A stretch of 64,000 nt of DNA from Hyalella azteca. Its lineage: Eukaryota > Arthropoda > Malacostraca > Amphipoda > Hyalellidae. Positions 44,593 through 55,756 of this stretch are shown in pieces; position 1 is the first letter of the stretch; the number at the start of each line of letters is the position of its first letter. The translations under genes were made by a program, and so were the position numbers. The notes under the pieces were generated by a model. The model made no database searches. It was given only the letters and a program-made list of their open reading frames with translations, and was not told the DNA's origin. Location: positions 231,503 to 295,502 of the forward strand of contig NW_025941668.1 in NCBI RefSeq assembly GCF_000764305.2, in the 5' to 3' direction.

Positions 44593-47500
44593 ATGGCATC
44601 ACCATGGGATGCACTGATAGCATCATCCAACCCCATACCATCAGTGGGGAGTTCCTCTTCTCATGCTGCATCAGCCAGCAACAGTACTCTACTGAACATT
44701 GGAGGGAGCGGTGGCAGCTCACCCATGACCCATGCAAGCAGTGCTGTTGTTGACCCAGGACTGTCCCAGCAGCATGGTGGAGTTGTGGACCCAAATATGA
44801 CCCAGCTCAGTAACTCATCAACGAGCCGGGGCAATGGAGGGCTCATGCCTCCCCCTTCATACCTGACAGCCTCTCCTGTCACTCTTTGCCCTGTGACAGC
44901 TGCCACCACACCACCCTCTGAACATGGCTCTGGCAGCACGCAGCTCACAACCTTATATCCTCCATCTCACTATTCAGGAGCAGGTCCTGTAGCTGCTACA
45001 AGTGCGGCACAGGATGCTGTGCAGCTCACCACCCTACACTCCGCTAATTTCATGGCTGGCACAAATGCAGCTACTGCAGGGGCCGGCCAGCAGCAGCTGC
45101 AGCCTGGCCCTACCAACTTGAAGCTCAACACATACATCTCGGTGAGTCCTTGACATTATCATTGTCTTGAGTAGTTAATTACCCTTTTGTGACTGGCGGG
45201 ACTTCTTGGTCCCTAACCACTAGGTACAAATAGCATTGACAACAGTAAATATATCTGTGAAAAAAGGGTTAAGCTAGTGTTTAGCATGCAAGGGCCTTCA
45301 AGTATGAGGCTCACACACCCCTGCTTGTGAGGCCTTTTGAATCAGTGAGTGAGCAACTTTTTTCTAATGTTGATTACACGAGATGCTTGTGCCTTTTTTA
45401 GTCATTTTATATCCTGACCAGCTGTTCAGCTGGTATGCTACACATCTTATATCATTCAGTGATAGTTACTTGGATATGACCAGCATGATTTCACATTGCT
45501 TTAGTGAAAATTTATGTGAATGAATACATAATTCTTCTGCTTTATTCCGGCCTCCATTACAAAACATCTATATTAATTTAATAATACCTCTCTCCCTCCA
45601 CCATTAAGATTATGTTTTCATAGTACATTTTTTATCATGTTGCTTCTAAGATGCTGCTTAACCTAAATTATCATAGTTGACAATTTGCATACTTCTTAAA
45701 TGAATTTTATTTATCATCAATAATGTGATAAATCTTCAACAAATCAGTCACATCCTTGATGTTTTTGACACCAAACCATCATTCCAGGCTGGTGCCAGCA
45801 GCAGCGGCCTCCACAGTCCAGCACCACAAACGCCCACTGCAGTACCACCATCGCTACTATCCCCCCAGGCAAACATGTCCCCTGAAACTGACCTGCCTCC
45901 TGAAATGCTCTCCGCTGGCTGGAGGAAATTCTGGAGCAAGCGTGAACACAGATTTTATTTCTGGAACAAAACAACGGGGGAAAGTTTGTGGGACATGCCA
46001 CCTCCTCTCGCCTCGGCTCCTGGCGCTGCTGCCGGAACTTCGGGAGCTCCTGTACTTCATCCTCAGCAGCCTGGGGCTTCTGGTCATCCCCATCATGCAC
46101 AGTCAATGCAGCAACAGGCGCCCCACACTCCCCATCACGTGGGCCAGTACCCACATCCTCACAATAACAATTCAGCCTCAGTGCGTGTACTCATTGACAC
46201 TTTCTTTATTATTTATTTTGTATGGTACAGTAATTTATTTTTAATGTGTATTGCATGAACTTCCATCAATTCAGGAAATGACATCACAATATTGATCAGC
46301 CTATAATTTTAAGATTAAGGGCAGATTTTTGGTCTTTCATGCACACTGTCAATTTATTTAAACATTTAGTCAATAAATATATGAAATCTTAATTAAAATT
46401 CGTTGAGTTTCCTTGCAAGTTTTCCTGCATGTTTGGTGCTCAGTAAAGAATTTAGGCTCCTTTATAAATGTCAAAGCTTTCCTTTTTTAGCCTTCTTTTA
46501 GCCTTGGTACATATTTTTTTGAGGCAGCCCTTGAAAATTAATGAGCAATGTCACAATAATATTGAAAACTCACGTTACATTTAACTAACGTCTATGCATA
46601 TTTTTTCCAGACATCAGGGAACAATACCTCCTCTAATTGTAGTCCTGCAAATAATCCTTATGAGGGAGTAGCAAGCGAGTCTGCAGTGAGCAGTAATGGC
46701 ACCTCAGCAACACCATCAACACCACCTGGTGGTGGTGGCCACCACATGCCCCCTCACCAGTACCCTCCCCACCACCCCAACACCCCGCCCTCAGGGGGCG
46801 CCACTAAGAGACGGGCGTCAGAAGACGCGCAAGGAGCCACGCCCGCCAAGAAATTCATACTCGCGTATGTCCAGAGTTTTTTGTTGTTAAAAATTTCCAT
46901 GTTTATAATTGCGTGTGATAATGCATTAGTAAACGATATCAAAATTAAAAGGATTAAATCTATGCCAAATAAATTTCTAGGCATCAAATATTGTGACATG
47001 GCTAAGAAAGTGAGTGGTATGGTAATTTTGACAATATATATTTTTGTGAGCGTAACATAATGCATCCCTCGTAGGGGGCCATGGGACCTGGAGCCGAGTA
47101 CCAACGTGATCATGTTTGAGCGGCCGCCCATCACACTGCCCCAGCCCCACCCCAGCGTCGAGGTGCTGCGGGGCTCTCTGGTACACAAGCTGCGCATGTG
47201 CTACCAGGAGATGTGCTTTGCCAGAGAAGGTCTGACTTTAACACGCCTCAAACTGATGCAAACTTGTTATTTTTGCTGCAAACTATGTATTTTTTATTTA
47301 TTTTGGAATACCATGGCTCAAATTGCTGCAAACATGTTATTTTTTGTAATATTATGGTTTCCATAATGTCTGCTCTACCATTATTGTTCTGAATTATGAA
47401 AAAAAATTTTGGTTGGATATAATTTTCATGGTTTTCACAAGTACCGTAAACTGGGGTAACTTAGACTCCCGGGGTAACTTAGACCACTTTTTGTTTTTTT

Positions 47501-50500
47501 AACAAAAACCCCCAAAACTCAAAAACTATTTGACATAGAAAAATTCTGTCAATGGGCATTAAAGGCCTAATACTGAGGCTACGTAACACAATAGAAAGAT
47601 TTAAAAAGTTTGCATATCTAATAGGTTAAAAAATGTGACCCACGAAAAAGAGCTATTATTTAAAGCCTGTTGGAGTACCCCCTCCATTTTTTTATTTTTT
47701 GGCAAAATAACTCCAGGTTTTGATGCATTGTAGTACAACTCTTCTAGTTACATATGCAACAAACAAATTTTAGGAAAGTCTCATAGTTTGCAAATGGGGG
47801 AGAGTGAAGCTAGAGTATAGACCTGTATTTTGCATGTTTCAATTTAAGTTTAACTTATCTAGTAAAAAAATGGCATCATTTAAAAAAAAAGTGGTCTAAG
47901 TTACCCCAGTTAACGGTAATCATTGAAATATTTTGATGACTACTTCCATATGTCCATGTCAGGCTGCAAAGTATGGAGCAGCAGTCAGCTTTGTTGTGAC
48001 GAGACTTCAATATTTTATCCTCACTTTAGTGCATTGATTATGATCACTCACTGCTTATATCACCTATTTTTCATGTCACTCACTGCTCTTGTCTCTGATA
48101 AAAGATAATGTAATGAATGCCATGAATGTGATACAAAAAGCCGTGACTCTGCAGGAATTGACGCCCCGCGGGACTCATTCAACCGGTGGATCATGGAGCG
48201 CAAGGTGGTGGACCAGGGCTGCGATCCTTTCCTGCCCAGCCAGTGTTTCCCTGAGGTGTCACTCTCCATGTACAAGGGCATCATGAATGACATCCCCATC
48301 AAACTCAACAGACCCAAGTTCACAGGTGCCTACAACTTACCGCTAATATCTCCTATTGTTTAATATAATAGTTCCCATTGTTTAAATACTTTTTGCTTAC
48401 ATTAACGCTAGTTCAAAGGCACAAGTACATCTTGAGCAATTCAAAAATGTTAGAAACGGATCCAGGATCTGAACAGTTTCACTCTTTTCTCACTTTTTCC
48501 AATTTTTTTTTCAATCTTGATTGAACTTTGTTCCAAAATAAAACATAAAATTTTTTATTTATCAAGTTATTGATTTTTTATTTCTAATCTATTTATGGCA
48601 ATTTTCAAATCAAATTTCCTTTTCAAATTTTGTTCAAGAAATAATTTTCTAATTCCTTGTCCAGGTGAAGCCAGAAAACAATTGTCCAAGTACGCGGAGG
48701 CCGCCAAGCGCATGATAGAGACGAGCCGGACGGCGTCACAGGAGAGCCGCAAGATCGTCAAGTGGAACGTCGAGGACACGTTCCAGTGGCTCCGCCGTAC
48801 TGTTGGTGCCACCTTTGATGACTACATGGAGCGTCTGGCCCACCTTAAGGTAACTTAAGTCCTGCCTTCTATTGAATCTGATCAAGTGCGTTTCAGTGCA
48901 TTTTCTCATTTATGGAAAAATGCACTATTGTGCTCGCCATGTCCGTCCGTCCGTCTGTCCGTATGTGACTTCACGTTTTCGTTGACAAGAAAATGAGCTC
49001 TCTGTCACTCACTGCAGTGAGTACTGAGTTCCAATTCTTTTAAAGTGGTATAGCAGTTGGCTATTTGCTGCAATTAACTACCCCATGTTATATTTAATGC
49101 TTGAATAACCATCCCAAATCTAAAGTATCACTGCTCTGCTCGCTTATTTGGTATTTTGCTGTAAGCCAGTTTCTCATGAAGCTTTATTTACAAATTTTGT
49201 TGACTGATTCATTGCAGTCAAATTTTGTCCAATGCACCTCTCTATATGATGAATAGTAATGTTCTGGAGTAAAAATTAGTCTCGCGCAGTAGCGTCATGT
49301 TATTTTATGTGGCTCATGACATCTCGAATAAACTGTGTTTCGAGTCGGCATATTTTTTAAGAAATCAATTGATACCGGTATGCCGTCTCGATTTTTAAAT
49401 TAGGTCATTAGCTTTATTCCTACATTTAGTTCTTGTTGCCGCAATAATAGTAAAGTTGTTGTGCACTTTGCCTTCCTTAGCGGCAGTGCCAGCCTCATCT
49501 CATGGAGGCGTCGAAGCAGAATGTGGAGGGCATCTGTACAAAAATTTATAATCTATCCGTCGAGTACGCCAAGAAAATCAGGGAGAAGCACCTGCAAATC
49601 CTGGAGGAAAACAACATCAGAGGTCAGGCAGCATTACTGATGAATTTGCATTATCAGATGATCAATAAGTATATATATATGGTACCATGGTATACTATTT
49701 GGTAATAAGTATATATATGGTGCTATAGCTTGTTACAGAATAGGCAATTTGTGTGCATAAATGAATAGTATCTAGGATAGGGTAGTATTGTGGCTTTTTT
49801 ATATATGACCAATATTGGCGATGCACCAAATTTTTTTTCGAGAATTTATTAAAATGAACGAGTGTGTATTATTAAGGTTCTTAGCGATCATTCTTGAAAT
49901 ATTTTTTATGTATTAATAGTGTTGGTCATGATAAATTTGGCTCAACAGTTTGGCATATAGACATTTTACTTTAAAAAAAACGACATCAAATTACGCTGTA
50001 CATCTCATGAATTTACAGGTTAGGTGACTGAATTTTTGTGTATGTTGCTTGTTAAGATCTTGAGTCTGCTGCTATGTTTGTAACTTTTGTTGACATTGGC
50101 AGAAGTTGGTGTGCCGGCGGTGAATGGACTACGTAAGGTTTGGTGCTACCCGGTGCAGTTCACAACCCCCAGTCCACGGCCGCCCAACATCGAGTTCCTG
50201 CAAGACAAAGACACGACCTGCCTGCGCTTCAATGGCGAAGCCCTCAGAATCAACACCATGTACTTCCAGAAGCTGGTCAGTCCATCCTTGCTACGAGGAT
50301 TTAACTACTTCCCTTGTTTCATTTTGTGCTCATCAGGCACATGATTTGGTTGATGAAGTGATGTGTCTGATGGAGTGCCAGCTGCAATGTGTCTGATGGA
50401 GTGTTAGCTTTTGGCTGTTGGAGTGCCAACATTGTTGTGTTTGATGGAGTGTTAACTTCGTTGTGTCTGACACAATGCCATCTCTGTGCTGCTCCTTGAT

Positions 50501-53500
50501 AGATATTTGTGGTGCGATGCCCTCATGTACCAGAATTGTGTTCTGCTTCGTTAGAATAACTTTTTCATATTACTGTCAAGCATCTTTGGTATATAATTCA
50601 CAATTTATTTTCGCCAGTCATAGATGATGCAACGATAGATATTTAACAATTTAGTGATGAAGTTCATGTTCTTTATACCCTACAAAAATTGGCGGCAATT
50701 TATCCCTGGACTTTCATTACAATATTAACTCTTCAATTGCTCCTTCTTATATACATTCCGGGTTTATTTATTTTTCATTGTCAGTGTTTTTGTTTAGTTT
50801 TAGCTAATTTCCGTCAATAGTTAATCAGTACTTGATTGTCTTTTCTTTAATGGGCTTGCAGCCAATATTTACTTGGTTTATTTTAATTAAATAAAGTATT
50901 TTTGCAGGAACATCTTTACCGCTACAACTGCTTTGACGACCGAAAGTTTGAGTTATTTATCCCGAGAGTTTGGTGTCTCCTCAAACGATACCAAACATTC
51001 CTGGGCACCAATCCTCAGGAGGTGAGATATCCTGAGCACCTCTACAACTTTTAAGCAATACAGTAAATTGGAGATTGAATGTTAGGATCTTCATGAATGT
51101 TTTTTTTTTTTTGGGGGGGGGGGGGATTGCCAGGCGCTATATATGAAGCACAGGATTGAAGTCAAAAATCTCTTGTCCTAAATATGATATTAGCAAATTT
51201 AATTTTATAATGTTGTTTTCTTATTACTATACAAGTGTCTTCAACATTAGTTTTCATTATACCACTAAACATCACATGACACGACGTTTATTTTTTTACG
51301 AAGTTGAAAAAATTGAATGTATGTACATCAAATTATATTGGCGTGACTAGCGGTTAATATCATTAGGATTGGAGCGACACTTTGGGGGGTTTGAAAACTA
51401 CACCTAATTGTGACAAGTGTGGTCGAAGTCGGCAAAATGGCCGTACGCGCCACGGTTTGTGCAGTGATAGCAGCAACTAAACGAATATGAGACTTGAAAA
51501 GCTCAGTTCATTTCTCAGTGTCGTTGGTGGGCGGCGCTTGGTAGCTGTCAGACGTGGTGCTTGCAGCATGGCTTTGGGTTGGTGTCCCTAGGCACTTGTT
51601 AATTGGGTGATCTAAAGGTCTTACGGGTAGTTGAGAATTGGCTATGAGCCTAATCATAGCTGGCACCACTAGGTAATGTTTGATATGATTAAGTTAGTTG
51701 ATCGATACAAGAAATTTTTTTTTGTGCTCAGGGTCATGGAACGCAAGCAGGGCTTCCTGTGACGGTGATGGAGTGCCTCAATAAGCATTTCGGCGTGACC
51801 TTCGAGTGCTTCGCGTCGCCTCTTAACTGCTACTTCAGGCAGTACTGCTCGGCATTCCCCGACACCGACTCCTACTTCGGTTCTAGAGGGTCAGTTACCC
51901 CGCTGTCTATTGCTGATCTCTGTGCTTCAGGGTCTACACAGCCAATGTCTGGGGCAACAAGGGTTTCTCAGTTGATAGCTGTGGTCTGTGTCGGTAGCTG
52001 TGGTCTGTGTTGGCAGCTGTGGTCTGTGTTGGCAGCTGTGGTCTGTGTTGAAAGCTGTGGTCTGTGTCGGTAGGTGTGGTCTGTGTCGGTAGGTGTGGTC
52101 TGTGTTGGCAGCAGTGGTCTGTGTTGGCAGCTGTGGTCTGTGTTGGCAGCTGTGGTTTGTGTTGGCAGCTGTGGTCTGTGTTGGCAGCTGTTGTCCTGAT
52201 CAACAGCTTTGGAATGGTGATTTATGTTGTTTGATATGACAGTTAATTGATCGCTTCATCGTCAACTATCGTCACCCGTTTGAACGTCACCCCCCTACGA
52301 TTCAATTTATTTTGTCTAGCGTAAATATCTTTGATTAATTCCTTGCCTCCCTATCTTTGCCTCCTATGCTCTATTTTTGTTGCTTCATCTGATCTAACGT
52401 TAAACAAAAAAAAAAAAATGCTCAAATAAATGAATTATAAACAGCTGGACTTCTGTCCCTCCATGTAATATTGTCCCCATGACCACAGACCCGTGCTGGA
52501 CTTCTGTCCCTCCATGTAATATTGTCCCCGTGACCACAGACCCATATTGGACTTCTGTCCCTCCATGTAATATTGTCCCCGTAACCACAGACCCATATTG
52601 GACTTCTGTCCCTCCATGTAATATTGTCCCCGTGACCACAGACCCATATTGGACTTCTGTCCCTCCATGTAATATTGTCCCCGTGACCACAGACCCATAT
52701 TGGACTTCAAACCCGTGTGCGGGTCGTTCGAGGCAAACCCGCCCCTGTGCGAGGAGCTCATGGAGGCGACGGTGAGGCACATGGAGAAGCTCCTCAGTGA
52801 GAGCCACGAGCCGCTCTCCTTCATCGTCTTCATGCCGGAGCTGCGCGAGCCTGCGCCTTCTGCCCTCCTTCATCTCGAAGCCTCCAAGTTGGTTGTAGAC
52901 TTTATACTTATCCTGGGGCCATACTTTCAAAACTCGCTAAGTGAACTTAAATACTTACGCTCAGTTTTCTTGTCTATCATTGGTGGATTTTGCTTGAAAG
53001 GCCGTCAATGATGAACTTAGATCTCTCACCTTTTTTGAAAGTATAGGCCCAGGTACTTGGGCTACAGCTCTTCTTGTAGCACGTTGAGTAATTCGAGCGC
53101 CAGCAGCATCTGAGTTGTCTTTCCTGGTGTATGTGCACCAGTTAGTGTTAATTGAAAGTCTTCGCCTATCAGCTACCCTCCTCCATAGCTCTCTTGTAGG
53201 CCTCTGGTATTGTTTGCTGATGTTGAACCCTGAACTGTAAAATCTCATCCATTCTTGTTTGAACATTCCGGTTCATCCCTCTAATTAGTCTTAGATATCT
53301 GCCATCAATGGGATTACTGTAAATACAGAGATGTTGCAGCCCTGATGTCATTTAGTCGTATGAAACTTATGGTTTATTTTGAATCAAATATCAAAGGAAG
53401 TGCTGTGTCCTCGACTTTTTTGTTCGTTGAAGTGTTTAAGTACAAAGTTTACTAAGTACATCAGAGCTACAAACTGAAGTTCTAATTTGTCTCGTGTTAG

Positions 53501-55756
53501 CCGCTTAACTCACTGCTTGTGTTGCTGTGCAGGTTCAACAGGAAGCAGATTGTGTTGCTGCCTGCTGAGCACGAGTACAGGCACGGCTTCCAGTACATGA
53601 TGACCAAGTGAGTCAAATTTGAAACATGATCATCTGCAAATCAATAGGGAGTAGTTTTACTAGAGTTTCTCTCCTCACAAAATTCATTGTGAGTTGTTAT
53701 CCTCATGTTGAAGTTTCACGTTCAAAAGTTGTCATCTAATGCACACACTGAACGCGCGGCATTTGTTCCCCCAAGTTCAACTCTGTTTTCATATGTACCT
53801 CCCTCTAATTTGTCTCAACGGTGACAATGTTTAGACTTCTGCAAATTTCTTGATGTCTATGCACTCACTTTTGAGTAGTCGTGCATGCAAGTTCATGCCT
53901 GCATCACGATGTCGAGGACGCCATAGCAATGACCGCAATTCATGCCCCTGGTCCAGGTCGGAGGTGGTGCTGAAGAGTACCCACGGCACCGTCGCCGTCT
54001 GGCTCCAGAACGACGCCGGCAACTCGCGCTGGGCGCCCACGCAGGACCGCATCGATGCGCTTCTCGAGGCATACCGGTGCGCCATACTTGATTATTGTTA
54101 TTTTATTGTAAGCTGCAATGTGGTTAATTGGAAACTTTTTGCAGCTTATGTTCTAAAGGACAAGTCTCTTACATATAAATTCAAAAGACATAGGGTTGTG
54201 TAGGTTATGCTTTTTAAAAGTTTTCTGTTAAACAGTTCTGATTGAGGCTTAGAATCTTCAATATCACATGGGTTGTCTATTTTGAAGCGATGTCATCATG
54301 CAGTTTGTTGATCAATACGAGGTTATTTAGAAGTTGTTGGATGGCGTTCTGGAGCTATCAGCTTACGGGGCGTAAGTCAACTTATTCAACTGGGCAAATA
54401 GAAATAATTATTCTACCCTTAAAGGCTTAATAACAAATAAACGCAAGCATAATGAAAGGCAAATGCACACGAAGTCTAATCATGAGAATTATTGTCATTG
54501 CTTTCACTTAGTTATGTAGGGATTGAATTTGTAGTGTACAGATTTAGATGTTGCTTCTCTTAGTGCTTAAGACATTGATGGTTGAGTGTACACCAGTGCA
54601 TTTAATAGATAAACGTATCCTGCTCCTAAAAGGTAGCTCCTGTCAAAGTTAATACCAAAGCCCAATTTCAGATAAAATATCACAATAGAACACTCGCTTA
54701 TTCATAAACGAGTTATTAGTTAAGCATAAAGTACCTCAGGTTTGACTATTGTCCTAAGAATAGCACACGACTTCAGACATTATAACTTGCAGTATTTTCA
54801 CATTCGGAACTTATCTCAGAGTAACTGTACTGTATGGGACTTTACTGTATGTAACTTTACTGAATCGTGTTCACAGACCTGGTCGTGAGCGTGACAGGGA
54901 CCGTCAGGAGATGTTGTCACCCCCACGGCGAGACAGCGCTCCCGCCGACCCCTCGACCCTACCAGCTTCCACAGCCTCGTCGTCACCCTACGCCTCGCAA
55001 TCACCATACGCCTCTGCGTCTTCTGTTCTCTCCCAGCCTTTCTCCACCTCGACGGCTATCACGCAACCTTACGCCTCTGCTGGCCCAACTCCAGTGTCTC
55101 TTCCACCTACACATCCTGTAGCGTCCCCCGCAGCTCCTGTGGCGGTTTCTTCGTCGGGATATGCAGCCACAAGCGCGGCCACAAACAACTCTGCCAGCCC
55201 GTCAACCGCTGAGGAAAATATGGATGCCTCTTCCGGGCCGCCTGCTGCCTTCTATGGAAGTTCTATAACTACTGCTGTGGAACAACCTACTAATAATAAT
55301 AATAATAACAACAACAATAATACCAACATTCCTAATTCCAATGGCGCGACAAACAGCGAACCTGCTGATGTTAGTTCACCAGTTGTTGCGTCTGCGTCAG
55401 ATCCGTGCCCTGTGAACTACTCTGACAATGCTGTGTCTTTGCCGGCAGACGTTATCACCACGCACGCTAATCACGTAATTACGCACGTTGAAGGCAACCA
55501 TAACGTCGATAACAGCACTGTTTCTTCAGCCCTGGACGCAAGTCATCATAACAATAATGACGCTGGTAGCAACAACGTTGGAGCTCTTGACGACACCAAC
55601 ACAGCAATTGCGGTGACGGGCAGTACCACCGCTGCTGGTGGTGTCATTAATGATGGTGTCGTTTCAAGTTATAGTGATGAGAGCAGAACTGAAGGGCCTT
55701 CTTCTGACAGTGAAAGAACAGTGACTGTGCCCACGTCCACTAGCATGCCACAGTAA
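44593..55756 (+). CDS. PCIF1: PCIF1, cap-specific adenosine-N6 methyltransferase homologue, 14 coding exons, 1187 aa
   Basis: Exons: 44593-45141, 45788-46180, 46611-46864, 47075-47229, 48155-48325, 48665-48849, 49481-49622, 50103-50275, 50908-51021, 51732-51889, 52693-52887, 53533-53607, 53957-54076, 54877-55756. Phases match throughout. The family binds the phosphorylated RNA polymerase II CTD by a WW domain and makes m6Am next to the mRNA cap. WW domain about residues 219-256 (L-P-P-E-M...W228...W251-D-M-P); helical and methyltransferase core about 370-895 with [27 protein letters not shown] and S-F-E-A-N-P-P-L. The motif is NPPL (780-783) where the human enzyme has NPPF. Long serine/proline-rich N-terminal and 285-residue Ser/Ala/Asn-rich C-terminal tails explain the excess over human (704 aa). 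The first ATG follows an acceptor-like TATTTCAG, so a non-coding first exon is likely. Confidence 0.93.
47444..47916. mobile_element. MITE with GGGGTAACTTAGAC ends, 473 bp, in PCIF1 intron 4
   Basis: The left end CCGTAAACTGGGGTAACTTA and right end TAAGTTACCCCAGTTAACGG are inverse apart from one base, flanked by TA (47442-47443, 47917-47918). Inverted relative to the 41774 element and shorter by an internal loss of about 170 bp. Confidence 0.85.
50340..50480 (+). repeat. Degenerate repeats after PCIF1 exon 8
   Basis: TGTGTCTGATGGAGTG and close variants (GTTTGATGGAGTG, GCTGTTGGAGTGCC) recur four or five times at 20-40 bp spacing, starting about 80 bases after the exon 8 donor. Confidence 0.6.
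51983..52195 (+). repeat. 19-bp minisatellite in PCIF1 intron 10, about eleven copies
   Basis: GGTCTGTGTTGGCAGCTGT repeats with a 19-bp period from 51983 (52002, 52021, 52040, 52059 and on). It begins 94 bases after the exon 10 donor at 51890. It does not contain the exon edge. The minus-strand frame (Q-T-T-A-A-N-T-D-H repeated) is a by-product. Confidence 0.9.
52447..52703 (+). repeat. 51-bp tandem array copying the PCIF1 exon 11 acceptor
   Basis: GGACTTCTGTCCCTCCATGT, then AATATTGTCCCCGTGACCACAG and ACCCATATT, starts at 52447, 52498, 52549, 52600, 52651 and 52702 (the last inside the exon as GGACTTCAAACC). Each unit carries ACCACAG|ACCC, the real acceptor being the last at 52692/52693. An upstream acceptor would read GAC TTC TGT CCC TCC ATG TAA, a stop in the exon's frame. 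Confidence 0.95.

Noticed and set aside
52400..52930. Minus-strand frames with repeated [17 protein letters not shown]
   Set aside because: The 51-bp unit is a multiple of three, so every frame of the array stays open; the array belongs to the PCIF1 exon 11 acceptor.
23049..55756. INTS11 and PCIF1 as a functional operon-like pair
   Set aside because: Ten kilobases of transposon-filled DNA and an INTS11 polyadenylation signal separate them; shared link to RNA polymerase II is probably coincidence.
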